The notes under the pieces were generated by a model that searched no databases, was not told where the DNA came from, and saw only the letters and a list, made by a program, of their open reading frames with translations. Shown here in pieces: positions 44,094-55,300 of a stretch of DNA of 64,000 nucleotides (positions are counted from its first letter, which is position 1; every line of letters begins with the position of its first letter). The stretch is taken from assembly GCA_051208035.1 (NCBI GenBank), contig JBPJFZ010000003.1, forward strand, positions 62,001 through 126,000. The letters run 5' to 3'. This stretch comes from JACKOB01 sp024234575 (GTDB taxonomy: Bacteria; Pseudomonadota; Gammaproteobacteria; Pseudomonadales; Oleiphilaceae). The position numbers and the translations under genes are program-made.

Positions 44094-45299
44094 ATGGAAG
44101 AACTTGCCGGCATGCGGAGCCGGATTAGCGCTTTATGTTTTAATCTGCTGCTGTTTAGCGGCAGTTACCTGCTATTAAATGCAGCGGCGGCTTCGCAGGA
44201 TGTGCAACGTTCTGTGCAATTCGCGTTTGAGCGCAATATGCCATTTCTGCCCTGGATGATTTTGCCCTATCTGACCTCAGGACTCTTGATTGCCTGGCTA
44301 TTTCTACAAGGGCAAAGTTCGGAGCAACTGCGTATATTGAACCAGCGCTTTAGTCTTGCCACTTTGATCGCAGGGGGCATTTTCGCGCTCTGGCCCTTGC
44401 GTTTTGCCGCTGAGTTGCCTGCCGTGACAGAGCCCTGGCTAGCCTGGTTGTTTCAGTTGCTGCACCAGATTGACCGCCCTTACAATCAATGTCCCTCTTT
44501 GCATGTCACCTATGTCGTATTGGGATGGGTCACCTTGATGCCTAGGTTAGCTCATCAATGGCAACGCTGCCTCCTCGGTATCTGGCTCGGGTTGTTGCTG
44601 GTTTCCACGCTGCTGGTGTATCAGCATCATCTGTTAGATGTGATTGGCGGTTTGCTGTTGGGTGCGGGGATTGTGAAATTGATCACTAGGGCGCAGTCCC
44701 AACAAGGTTGGTTTTACGCTTTGGCGGCCCTTTTGAGTTTGATCGTCGGTGTGGGATATTGGCAGCAACCCTTAAGCGCGTATCTGGCTATCAGTTTTGC
44801 GTTGGTCAGTCAGGCACATTTTCGCGGCGATCGCTTTTTCTTGCATAAGCATGACGGCAAGCATCCCTGGTGGGTGTGGTTAGGATATGCTCCTTATCTG
44901 CTCGGCTATAGACTCACATGGCTACTCGTTCAATGGCGAGAGCGTGCACATAGCCCAGTCGAACAGGTGGATACCGGGTTATGGATCGGGAGGCGGCTGA
45001 ATAAGAGCCAGTCGGCTTTATTGCCGGAAAACTGTTTGGTGGTGGATTTGAGTTGCGAATTGTCAGAACAACCGGCGTTGCTCCGCCCTAATCGTAACAA
45101 TCGCTATTTGCATTGGCCGCTGCTCGATTTAAGTCTTCCGGACACAGAGGGTTCTATGCCGCTTCTGCAAATTCTGGATGACGAGTTGGCGCAGGGTGGT
45201 CAGGTCTATTTGCACTGTGCGATGGGGTACTCGCGCTGCAGGCAGATCATGCAGATGTATCAACAATATACGGCAAGGCGGATTCAGCGGCAGCAGTAA
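44094..45299 (+). CDS. ynbD: PAP2 lipid phosphatase fused to dual-specificity phosphatase, YnbD-like
   Basis: 401 residues. About nine membrane helices. The PAP2 part has PYNQCPSLHVTYVVLG (the PSGH-type motif, with Leu) and VYQHHLLDVIGGLLLGAG. The C-terminal about 120 residues are a cytoplasmic tyrosine/dual-specificity phosphatase domain with VYLHCAMGYSRC, that is HCxxGxxR with Cys375 and Arg381. This unusual fusion is that of E. coli YnbD. The next gene, 12 bases later, is the CDP-alcohol phosphatidyltransferase, as in the ynb set. It probably dephosphorylates a phosphatidyl-X-phosphate or related lipid; the substrate is unknown. Confidence 0.82.
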   Translation: MEELAGMRSRISALCFNLLLFSGSYLLLNAAAASQDVQRSVQFAFERNMPFLPWMILPYLTSGLLIAWLFLQGQSSEQLRILNQRFSLATLIAGGIFALWPLRFAAELPAVTEPWLAWLFQLLHQIDRPYNQCPSLHVTYVVLGWVTLMPRLAHQWQRCLLGIWLGLLLVSTLLVYQHHLLDVIGGLLLGAGIVKLITRAQSQQGWFYALAALLSLIVGVGYWQQPLSAYLAISFALVSQAHFRGDRFFLHKHDGKHPWWVWLGYAPYLLGYRLTWLLVQWRERAHSPVEQVDTGLWIGRRLNKSQSALLPENCLVVDLSCELSEQPALLRPNRNNRYLHWPLLDLSLPDTEGSMPLLQILDDELAQGGQVYLHCAMGYSRCRQIMQMYQQYTARRIQRQQ

Positions 45300-45311
45300 A
45301 CAGGAGAAAAC

Positions 45312-45941
45312 ATGGCTCTATCGATTTATCAGTTCAAACCGGCATTTCAGCGCCTGTTACTGCCATTAGTGCGACGCTTAGCGGTAGCTGGCGTCTCGCC
45401 CAACCAGATTACTCTGCTGGCACTGCTTTTGTCCGTTGGTCTGGGGGCGGCGTTGTGGCATTGGCCGGAACAGCAGTGGTTGTGGTGGGCCTTTCCGTGC
45501 TGGATGCTGTTGCGCATGGCGCTGAATGCCGCTGACGGGTTGCTTGCAACATACAGTCAGCAACAAACCCCGCTGGGCGCTCTGTTGAACGAAATGGCCG
45601 ATGTATTGTCAGATGTGGCCTTATATCTGCCATTTTTATTGTTGCCCGGCGTTTCAGCAGCGTTGGTGATTGCCTTTGTGATCTGCGCATTGTTGTCTGA
45701 ATTTGCCGGACTATTGGCTATTCGAATTGGTGCGCCCCGCCGTTTTGACGGCCCTATGGGAAAAAGTGAGCGCGCAGTGTTGTTCGGGGTGCTGGCGATC
45801 GGCGCAGCACCAGGAGGGGCGGGTCTCGAAGAGACTGGCGTGTTCTTGAACGGCATGTTGCTATTGGGACTGCTGTTGTGCGGCTGGACCTGTCTAAACC
45901 GTTTGCAGCAGGCACTTAAAACTGCGCCACCGACACTGTGA
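45312..45941 (+). CDS. ynbA: CDP-alcohol phosphatidyltransferase, YnbA-like
   Basis: 209 residues with about six membrane helices; AGGAG is ahead of the ATG. The CDP-alcohol motif, normally DxxDG..AR...G...D...D, reads NAADGLLATYSQQQTPLGAL and then LNEMADVLSD: the first and third Asp are Asn and the Arg is Thr. From memory E. coli YnbA also has the two Asn but keeps AR. The family joins a phosphatidyl group from CDP-diacylglycerol to an alcohol; these changes may alter metal use or the acceptor. It follows ynbD by 12 bases and overlaps the convergent YnbC-like gene by 26 bases at the 3' end. Confidence 0.8.
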   Translation: MALSIYQFKPAFQRLLLPLVRRLAVAGVSPNQITLLALLLSVGLGAALWHWPEQQWLWWAFPCWMLLRMALNAADGLLATYSQQQTPLGALLNEMADVLSDVALYLPFLLLPGVSAALVIAFVICALLSEFAGLLAIRIGAPRRFDGPMGKSERAVLFGVLAIGAAPGGAGLEETGVFLNGMLLLGLLLCGWTCLNRLQQALKTAPPTL

Positions 45942-47667
45942 AGATTCCTTTAGTACCAATTCGAGTGCTCACTTTTCGACCTCCGGAATTACGGACAAGT
46001 GCGTCCATTTCGCCTTGCGATCTCGGGCGCATAACCCACGGCTGTCCCAAGTGGTTATTTAAAGTATTTGCAATCAACTCAAGTTGTGGATGCCAGGGTT
46101 GTCCGGTATAAACCAAATAACCGCCCGGCGCTATCTGTTGGCGAATCCCCTGCAGGGAACGGTCAATCAGTCTGTTGTCGCTAAACAACTCGTAAAGCCC
46201 CGAAACAATCACAATATCAAATGACTGGTCCAGTGTTGGGTAACTTTCCGGCGCGAATGCGTCACGTTGCTCATAATGCACCGGGCTTTGCAGCCCCAGT
46301 GACAGTGCAAGTTGTTGCGCATCATCGAGGTTCTGTTGTTGAAAATCTCGCAGCGTCAGTTCGAACGGTCGTTCCTGATAGCGTTTGAGGATCTCTAACA
46401 CATAGCGTCCTGACCCCGCTGCCACATCTAGGATTCGTATGGGGCGTTCTGCGGGAAACTGTTCGATCAGTGCAATAAGGCTGTGTTGCAGGTCAATTTT
46501 ACGTTGGCGAATGCCTCGCCAGCCGATCGCCTGCAAATAGCCGCTGTCAATCCATTTCCCAATCAGGAGCCGTCCTTGCGGCTGATTGCGGTAGACATAG
46601 TCAAGCGATTTGCCTGAGTCGAAACCATGTTCCAGGCCAATTCTCATACCACAACTGAGGCGGCCAAGTTTTTGTAGCAACAGGCGCTGGAAGATATAGG
46701 CGGCTTTTTTCCAGAACGGTATGAGAGGTGATTGTCCGCTAGCATGGGAGGCGAGTGTTAAGGAGTGCGGAAGAAGCGGGTGTGCAGGCAACGGCAAGGA
46801 AAAACAGTCGTCGATAAAATCATGCATGGCATGCAAGGGTGTTTGCATATCCGCTTCATATAAGATCGCGTGAAAACTGTCGGGCAACACTACCAGGCGT
46901 TTCAGTGGGGAGGATAAACGCTGGAAAAATAGTAGCTGTGGTGCTGTTTTGACGACAAGGTCGCGGCCGGCAACCAGCATTAGAATGGGCGTATCTATCG
47001 CGGCGGCATCGTGCACGATACGCTTCGCGGTCTCTGCCAGATCCAGTAACACCCGTGCCGAAATAGCCTTGGCAATCAATGGATCAGAATCATAAAGTTC
47101 AGCCTGCTCCGGACAATGGGTCAGCATCGATGAGCGAATGTAACTGGTCACAAACAGGTCAGGTTTGAATTTAGTCGCAAAATGCAGCGCTGGTTTGGCT
47201 AGTGGAACATAGAGATTTATATCAAAAGCGGCTGCCGCCATAATCAGCCCCCGTACAGGAACGGCGTAGTCATGTAACCACGTGGAGGCAACGACTGCTC
47301 CGACACTATTGGCCACCAGAAGCATGTTTTCCGGTTTAATTTGAAAGGTGGTCGCCAGATGCTGAATGAAATTATCCAGGTCACGCACTAGGCTGCCAAA
47401 GTCTGGCGCATCGCCACGTTCCCCTGGAGAATAACCATGGCCACGTGCATCCCAGGCAAAAGCCCAGTCATGTTCATATCCCAATTGTGCGACCAGCGGT
47501 GCAATGCGTCCGGAATGCTCATGGCCACGGTGCAAAAAAATCAACGCCCGTCGCTCGCTTGGTGAGCGCTCCTGCAGCGGTTGCCAGGCACGATAAAACA
47601 AGCGTTCGCCTTCACTAACAAAACCCGCTTCCAACAACTGCCAGGCTGAGGTGGATGTTGCATTCAT
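45916..47667 (-). CDS. ynbC: Alpha/beta hydrolase fused to methyltransferase, YnbC-like
   Basis: 583 residues in two parts. The first about 300 are a monoglyceride-lipase-like alpha/beta hydrolase (FLHRGHEHSGRIAPLV, WDARGHGYSPGERG, nucleophile Ser in VANSVGAVVAS, Asp in LMLVAGRDLVV, His in LPDSFHAILYE). The last about 230 are a class I methyltransferase with SAM motif ILDVAAGSGRYVLEIL and IVIVSGLYELF. This is the arrangement of E. coli YnbC. It starts with an ATGA overlap on the cytidylyltransferase gene and so is coupled to it. Its 3' end overlaps that of ynbA. The combined activity (hydrolysis plus methyl transfer on a lipid) is unproven. Confidence 0.82.
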   Translation of the reverse strand: MNATSTSAWQLLEAGFVSEGERLFYRAWQPLQERSPSERRALIFLHRGHEHSGRIAPLVAQLGYEHDWAFAWDARGHGYSPGERGDAPDFGSLVRDLDNFIQHLATTFQIKPENMLLVANSVGAVVASTWLHDYAVPVRGLIMAAAAFDINLYVPLAKPALHFATKFKPDLFVTSYIRSSMLTHCPEQAELYDSDPLIAKAISARVLLDLAETAKRIVHDAAAIDTPILMLVAGRDLVVKTAPQLLFFQRLSSPLKRLVVLPDSFHAILYEADMQTPLHAMHDFIDDCFSLPLPAHPLLPHSLTLASHASGQSPLIPFWKKAAYIFQRLLLQKLGRLSCGMRIGLEHGFDSGKSLDYVYRNQPQGRLLIGKWIDSGYLQAIGWRGIRQRKIDLQHSLIALIEQFPAERPIRILDVAAGSGRYVLEILKRYQERPFELTLRDFQQQNLDDAQQLALSLGLQSPVHYEQRDAFAPESYPTLDQSFDIVIVSGLYELFSDNRLIDRSLQGIRQQIAPGGYLVYTGQPWHPQLELIANTLNNHLGQPWVMRPRSQGEMDALVRNSGGRKVSTRIGTKGIFTVSVAQF

Positions 47668-48581
47668 AAATTACCTACTGGAAAAAAGTGCACCATACCC
47701 AGCCATGCGGGCGCAGTGAATATGAGGCTGTCAACCCGGTCAAGGATACCACCGTGACCTCGAATCAAGCTTGAAAAATCTTTTATGGCTAACTGGCGCT
47801 TCACAAAAGATAGTGAGAAATCGCCGACAAATCCACACAAGGACAACCCAAGGCCGCAAGCGAGCAGCCAATTACGGTCGGCGAGGTGCAAATAGCCTCC
47901 TAGCAGGGTCGCTAGAATCATGGTCACCAGAATGCCGCCGAATAGTCCCTGCCAGGTTTTGTGCGGGCTGATTTTGGGGGCAATTCGATGTTTCCCCAGG
48001 AGTTTGCCGGAGATAAACTGCGCCACGTCGTTAAATGCTGTCAGAACGAAAAGTAAAAAAAGGGTTTTAAAGATGATATCTGTGGAATAACCAGAAAAAG
48101 GAGCTGTGAACAGCAACCCTAGACCACAAAGGCTCAGCCACCAACAGGCGATGACTTCCTGTTGGCGTAGAGCCAGCGGAATAAAAACTGCACAGGCCAA
48201 GCCAAACAAGAGCAACTGTGACTGGATTAGCCAAGGCCACTGAATGCTTTGGGTCAGGATTAGCGCTGACAAACCATAAACCGTGATACTGGTTAGTGCG
48301 ATCACTCCGAACCGCCGCGTTTGGCGCGCATGAATTGATAACTCGCGCCCAATCAATCCCATCAGTAAAAGAAACAATAAGCATATACCCAAGGGAAACA
48401 ATAGTAGAGCAGCCGTTACCACTGGAAAAATAAACCACCAGGCATTGACCTGTTGCTGCAAGCCCGGCGATGCATAGCGTCTGAACCTCCAGGCCAGTAT
48501 GGAGCTTAAGCTTAAAAAGCCGTACAGCATGGCAAGCACCGTCCAAAATTGCTGAATTGTTTGAGGTAAAAGCTCTGACAA
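47664..48581 (-). CDS. ynbB: Phosphatidate cytidylyltransferase-like protein, YnbB-like
   Basis: 305 residues if started at a TTG at 48581 with AAGGCGAG ahead, which gives an N-terminus like that of E. coli YnbB; the frame is open to an ATG at 48647, and an internal ATG lies at 48530. About eight membrane helices. C-terminal signature KISPHKTWQGLFGGILVTM, GFVGDFSLSFVKRQLAIKD and GHGGILDRVDSLIFTAP is that of CDP-diacylglycerol synthases. It would supply CDP-diacylglycerol to the YnbA-like enzyme, although the two are in opposite transcription units here. Coupled to ynbC by a 4-base overlap. Confidence 0.85.
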   Translation of the reverse strand: MSELLPQTIQQFWTVLAMLYGFLSLSSILAWRFRRYASPGLQQQVNAWWFIFPVVTAALLLFPLGICLLFLLLMGLIGRELSIHARQTRRFGVIALTSITVYGLSALILTQSIQWPWLIQSQLLLFGLACAVFIPLALRQQEVIACWWLSLCGLGLLFTAPFSGYSTDIIFKTLFLLFVLTAFNDVAQFISGKLLGKHRIAPKISPHKTWQGLFGGILVTMILATLLGGYLHLADRNWLLACGLGLSLCGFVGDFSLSFVKRQLAIKDFSSLIRGHGGILDRVDSLIFTAPAWLGMVHFFPVGNL

Positions 48582-49316
48582 AATGATCTCGCCTTGATAG
48601 TAGGTGCGGCTGCAGAAAAGGTAGTACGGCCTCTGATAAGGTAGCACAGATGTAGAATAACGGTGCTGCGGTGATGGTTGTATTTATCTGGTGGCCTTGG
48701 TGCGGTTTTCTGTTTTGCTTGAGAACAAGTGTTTTACCATGACGATACATTTGTTTAATTAATTCAAGTCGTTACAGGATTATTTTCGTCACGCTCGAAC
48801 TCCGAAACATACGATATGGCACCACTATTTACAATATTTGACACTTTGGTGATCGTTTTTAGGTTTTAAGTTCTAGGGCGGATCACTACAATGCGCCTGA
48901 TTAAACAGATCGACCGCAGAGTCGGCTTATATAAAAGCGAGGCAATTCAATTTTGGTTGTTGTGTGGTCTCGCACGCAAGGTAATTCAACAGACATATTC
49001 CGTTAGCAAACGGAGCACGCAAGGATAGCGGCTGGCTTCATCGCGGCTGTGGTTATTGGAACAAAGACATAGCCTGCATATGGTTACCCGTAACTATCTA
49101 TCTATACTTTCGTCAATTGTTCACGCAGTGATCAAACTGGACTATTCTTATTAGCTAGTTGCTCACGCTGAACGGTGGTTTCGTTAAACACAAATCAACT
49201 CTTCGGTTGTTGGTCAATCGCTGTCACTCATTAAGTTTCAGCCTTTGCACTGATTGCCGCATTTATGGTTGCTGGGCAGCGACTGAATATTGGTTAAGAG
49301 TGGATGACTGCGTGCG
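48582..49316. other. Long divergent region upstream of the megasynthase gene
   Basis: About 735 bases. A TTGACA occurs at 48838-48843 without a convincing -10 box. The hairpin TCCGTT-AGCA-AACGGA (48999-49014) lies between two copies of GCACGCAAGG (48972-48981 and 49015-49024). A 45-codon frame at 48891-49028 has no ribosome site and is not called. The region should hold the promoters of both ynbB and the biosynthetic cluster; no regulator gene is present. Confidence 0.35.
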
Positions 49317-52300
49317 ATGTTGACGATTCCTGAAAAACTTAAAAGTTTTCTAGAGCCCTATCTTTACCGAATGGAACATCAGCCGGATGATCTGGCTTAT
49401 ATCTTTTTGGAAGATGGTGAGCAGCGCGAAGTACGGATTACTTTTCGTCAGCTCCACGATCAAGCGCAAAATATTGCCAAAGCGATGCGCCAGCATGCAG
49501 AAGTGGGCGATCGAGTTGTTCTTATTTACCAGCCAGGTATTGAGTTTATTTTTGCCTTCGCCGCCTGTCTCTTCGCAGGTGTTATTGCCGTTCCTGTTTA
49601 TCCACCCCAAGGGCCAAAAGATTGGCCACGTTTTCTAAAGATAGTGCAGGATGCAGATGTAAAGCTTATCTGTACCAGTAGCATTGTCTTTAAGCCGTTT
49701 CAGGCGGCACAAAAAGCGACACCGCAAATTTCTGCCATTCCTTGTATTGCCACCGACCAGTTAAGCGAACAAACAGAGCGCTGGGCGCGTCCGCCGGGCA
49801 ACAAGGATGATATCGTTTTCTTGCAATATACCTCTGGCTCTACTGGTGATCCGAAAGGGGTCATGGTGACGCATGGTAATTTGCTGCATAACCAGCATAT
49901 TAATGTGACGGGGTATCAGCATGACGAAAATCTCGTTGTCGTCAGCTGGTTGCCCCAATATCACGACATGGGCCTGATTGGAAATATCCTGTTGGCGCCT
50001 TATACCGGACGACCGGTTATTCTGATGTCGCCCATGGCTTTTCTACAAAAGCCATTGCGCTGGCTGCAGGCAATTAGTCGTTACCAGGCAACGGCGAGTG
50101 GGGCACCTAATTTTGCCTACGAACTATGCTTGCGTAAAATCAAAGATGAAGATTTGGCCGAGCTGGATCTTAGCCATTGGGATTTTGCTTACAATGGTGC
50201 GGAATTTATTCGTACCAGTACGATTGAGCGCTTTTACGAAAGATTCAAAGACTGTGGTTTAAAGAAAGAAGCGATCTGTCCTATCTATGGACTTGCTGAG
50301 TCGACGTTAATTGTTACCGCTGCTGACAAACACTCGCTGTATAAAAGCTTGTATATTGATAGTGAGTCTCTGCATCGGGGCAAGATCGACCTTTTGACCG
50401 GCCAGTGCGGAAAATTAGAGGCTGGTGAAGACAAAGGTCGTTGGGTAACGGGGTGTGGCACGCCTTTCTTACAGGATGTAAGGGTAGTGAACCCGGAAAC
50501 ACTAAGACCCTGTAATGATTTAACCGTTGGCGAAATATGGGTACGTGGAGAAAGTATTTGTAAGGGGTATTGGGGCAAGCCAGAAACCACCACGGACGTT
50601 TTTGGCGCCCATACCTCGGATACCCAAGATGGCCCCTACCTGCGCACAGGGGATCTGGGTTTTTTGCATGAGGGTGAGCTTTACATCACCGGGCGTCATA
50701 AAGAAGTTATTATTCTTGATGGGCGCAATTTATACCCTCAGGATATTGAAGACGTTGTTCAGCAAGATCGACCACAATTACGCAAAGGTTGTGGTGCGGC
50801 TTTTGCTGTTGATGATAACGATCTAGAGAAGCTGGTTCTGGTGCAAGAAGTTGCTCGCGGTGTTGATCTGAGCGAGCCAGAGTTTGACAAGATCGCGAAA
50901 TCGATACGCGCTGATGTTGTTGAAGTATTTGGCGTTAATCTCTTTGCGTTGGTTTTGATAAAGCAGGGGACCTTTCTTAAAACATCCAGCGGTAAAATCA
51001 GACGACGGGCGATGCGGGAAAAATTCTTGCAGAAAAAATTGCAGGAAATTTATCGTTCGGTAACAGATACCATCGCATCCGCAGGCACCGTTAGCGTATC
51101 GGCCAAGGCTAAGTCTCAAACTGCAGACTCTGCGCTCGCTACCGCCGAGAATGCCACACTATCAACGATTGCACGAAGCGGAATCGAGAAGATTATTGTG
51201 AGCCTGGTCGCCCCGCATGTGGGATTGCACGAACGGGAAATCGATATCAGTCGCCCACTTAGCGATTATGGCATGGACTCGAAAACCCTGGTTGGTTTGT
51301 CCGGTGAGTTAAACGATGCCTTAACGCTGGATTTGGCCCCCCGCATTTTTTATGACTACCCCTCTATTGAGGCCTTGGCTCGCTATTTAAGTGGTGAGTC
51401 GTTGCTGGTTAATGCTGCATCCGGTGAAACAGAAGTGGTGGATCTGGCAGAGCCGGTTGCGATTATCGGTATGGCCTGTCGTTTTCCTGGAGGGGCAGAT
51501 TCGCTGACAGGTTTTTGGCAGTTGCTGGCGGGGGAAACAGATGCAATCAGTGACGTCCCAGATGATCGCTGGAATGTGAAAGACTATTATGACCCGGCTG
51601 CGGCGACTGAGGGTAAAATGAACACCCGCTGGGGTGGTTTTTTGTCCCAGGTCGCTGATTTTGATGCAGACTTTTTTAATATATCACCACGGGAAGCCCG
51701 CTCGATGGATCCGCAGCAGCGCTTGTTGCTGGAAACCTGCTGGGAAGCCCTGGAACATGCCAACATCCCACCTTCTGCCATTGCTGGCAGTAATGCGGGA
51801 GTTTTTATTGGCATCAGCAATAATGATTATGACCGAATCCGTGCCCGTACGCTTCACTCCAACGATGCGTATGCGGGAACAGGGAATGCCTTTAGTATTG
51901 CGGCAAACCGGTTGTCGTACTTTTTTGATTTGCACGGGCCAAGTCTGGCGATTGATACTGCTTGCTCGTCTTCATTGGTGGCCATTCATCAAGCCTGCCA
52001 AAGCCTAAGGATGGGAGAAAGTCAGCTGGCATTTGCCGCCGGAGTTAATCTGATTCTAACCCCTGATTTAACCGTGACATTCAGCCAGAGCCGGATGATG
52101 GCAGCAGATGGTCGTTGTAAGACCTTTGACGATAGTGCTGATGGTTATGTGCGTGGTGAAGGTTGCGGGGTGGTGTTACTTAAGCGGCTGAGTGATGCCG
52201 AACGTGATGGCGACCGTGTTTTGGCTGTGGTTAAAGGTTCGGGGGTGACTCAGGACGGGCGTAGCAACGGTTTAACCGCACCCAATGGCCCTTCTCAGGA

Positions 52301-55300
52301 AAGAGCAATTCGGCAGGCGCTTCAGCGGGCACAAGTATTACCGCAGCAGGTCAGCTATGTTGAAGCGCATGGCACGGGTACGTCTCTGGGCGACCCTATT
52401 GAAGTACAGGCATTACAGAATGTCTACGGTGCTGGTCGTACTGCCGATTCGCCCTTGTGGATTGGGTCAGTAAAAACCAATATCGGCCACCTGGAAGCGG
52501 CAGCGGGAATTGCCGGGGTGATAAAAACCGTGCTGTCGATGCAACAGCAGCTGATACCCGCCCATAAGCACTTTAAAACGCCAAACCGACTGATAGCCTG
52601 GGAAAAAATGCAGTTAACGGTACCTGCTGCGCCTCGGGCATGGACAGCAGAGACCGGCAAAAAACGTCTCGCTGGGGTGAGCTCTTTTGGCTTTGGCGGA
52701 ACTAATGCGCACGTACTGATCGAAGACTACCCAACCTTGGCAGTCCAAAAGGCGAACGCAGCGATGGCCAGGTTGCCGGCGTTGTTGTGTTTGTCGGCCC
52801 GCAATCGAGCTGCATTAAGAGCGCTGACGCAACGTCATATTGATAATATCTCAGCCTCAACTGACGTCGACCTGCATAGTTATTGTCGTCAGGCAAATGC
52901 AGGGCGCGATCACTTTTCCCAGCGCCTGGCGGTGCGCGCCAGCTCTATTAGTGAACTGCAACAACAGTTAGCAGATATCGATTGGTTGTCACCTGCGGAA
53001 GGCGTATTTTTGTCACAGCGAACAAAGCAGGTGGGGCAGCCCAAACAAGCCTGGCTATTTACCGGGCAAGGTTCTCAATACGAGCAGGTAGCAGAAACGC
53101 TCTACCAGTCGCAACCGGTATTTAGAGAAGTATTTGACCAGTGTGATGAACTGCTAACGCCTCTCCTGGGTGAGTCGATGCGTCAGGTGCTTTATGCTGA
53201 GAGCGCTGTGGTGCGACAGAAAATCCATCAAACCAGCCATACCCAGCCGTTATTGTTCTGTCTGGAATATGCACTGGCGAAACTTTGGATGAGCTGGGGC
53301 ATAAAGCCCGACATGATGCTGGGACACAGTGTTGGTGAATATGCCGCTGCCTGTCTTGCCGGTGTATTTTCTCTGGAAGATGCGATCAAGCTTATTGAAG
53401 CCAGGGGCCGGTTAATTCAGGCGTTGGAAAAACCAGGCTCGATGGTTGCCGTATTCGCGCACCTTGATGATGTGCATTCCGCCATGGGGGATTTGCGGAA
53501 TGTTTCGGTAGCGGCCTTTAACGGGCCGGGGCAAATTGTTATTGCCGGTGATGACGAAGAGCTGGCGCAAGTAGTTACAGCGCTGACTGCGCGAAAAATA
53601 GAAAGCAGGGCGTTGCAGGTGTCCCATGGGTTTCACTCACCGCTAATGAGTCCGATGGTGGCGCAGTTTAAATCTGTGGCGGAGAGCATCAGCTATCATT
53701 TGCCAGGCATCGATATCATTTCTACCGTGACGGGACGGCAAATAACAGATGAGATTGCCTCGTCAGCTTACTGGTGCAGCCATATTTTAGCGCCGGTTAT
53801 GTTCGAGCAGGGAATTGATGCGTTGCGTGAGCAGCAGGCTGATGTGTTTCTTGAAATCGGCCCATCGACAACTCTGGCTGCCATGGGGCGTCGCTGTGAT
53901 CCATCCAGTCAGGCTGCTTGGGTGTCAACGCTGCGGGAGAACACCGATGATAACCTGCACATAGCGACCACCATGGCACAACTTTATGTTGCAGGTGTCC
54001 GGTTTGTCTGGCAGAAGATGAATGAAGGGGCGGAAACATTTGTGGCGTTGCCAAGTTATCCCTTTCAGCGACAAAAATTTTGGTTGGATGTCAGCGCTAA
54101 TGAGAAATCACTGGTGCCAGAGCAGCAAGCGCAGAATGACACCGCAACTGGTGCACACTTTTTACTGGGCAAACAACTTTTTTCGCCACGCTTGCTACCG
54201 GGCGAAATGCATTTCGATACCACGCTTACCACCGAGAGCCCGCACTTTACGCCTGAATTTGGTGCTGATGAGTTAACCATACGACTGCCGGTATTTCTGG
54301 TGATTGCTCTGCAAATCGGTGCGAAAGCCTATGGTCGTGTAACGCTGAGCACGCAAGATCTGGAACTGTATGAGGATGTGAGCGTCGCGCCAAACGAAGC
54401 GCGCACGATGCAAACCTTTGTTGAAACCCTCGCCACCAACGAGGTTCGCTTTAAGTGTTATTCGCCGTTGCCTGAAAACGACTCAGCGGGCGTGGCTCAG
54501 CAGGGTGACGAAGGAACTCCTAACTGGAAGCTCGTCGCCAGTGCGACAATTATCAAGACTGATAAGCAGCGTCGACCGGCAATGAACATGCTAAATGCAC
54601 TCCAGGCAAGAATCAGCCGGGATATTGATGCGCAGGAATATTATGAAAACTGCCGAGACCGGGGGTTGTTCTATGGCGCGTTTCCGCAACTGTTGGTATC
54701 GCATCTGTTTACCGCAGACAACGAAGCATTGGGACGGATCTCGCTAAACAAAGACGAAGCGCACTGGAGCCCGCAAACAGATTTCCCATTGCACTATATT
54801 CATGCTTGTTTTCAGGTGATAGGTGCCATTTGCTACGAAGACAGTGATCATACTTTCCTGCCATACCGGATAAGCCGGGTCGAATTCTTTGATGCACCGC
54901 CAACCAATGGCTGGGTACATGTCATCCGCAACAGTTCCTGGGATGACGAAGAGCGGCACCTGGATGTGGATGTGCTCTGGCTGAACGATGCCGGGCAGCC
55001 AGTGGTAAGTGCGACAGGCATGAAACTTAAAGCCGCCAGAACGCCGGTGAAAGGGTTAAAAGATCAACTGCGCACGATGACTCAATCTCGCAGACTGCGC
55101 ACCTTGCGGGAATTTCTGTTGCGTATTGTCGGCAAAGCGTTGTCCATTGAAACAGACCGGCTGGATCAGGATCGCTCGCTAATGGAGTTGGGGATGGACT
55201 CGCTGATCGCCATGGAGATCCTTGGTCGCGTGCGTTATGCATTGGAGATAGAGCTAAACATTGTCAAATTGCAGGATGGTGTGTCTATCGCCTCATTGGC

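Noticed and set aside
48067..48750. 227-residue frame overlapping ynbB on the same strand in another frame
   Set aside because: The ynbB frame has the CDP-diacylglycerol synthase signature over the same bases; this one has none.
48891..49028. 45-codon frame in the leader of the megasynthase
   Set aside because: No ribosome site and no recognisable feature; part of it is the hairpin and decamer repeat, which explains the sequence better.
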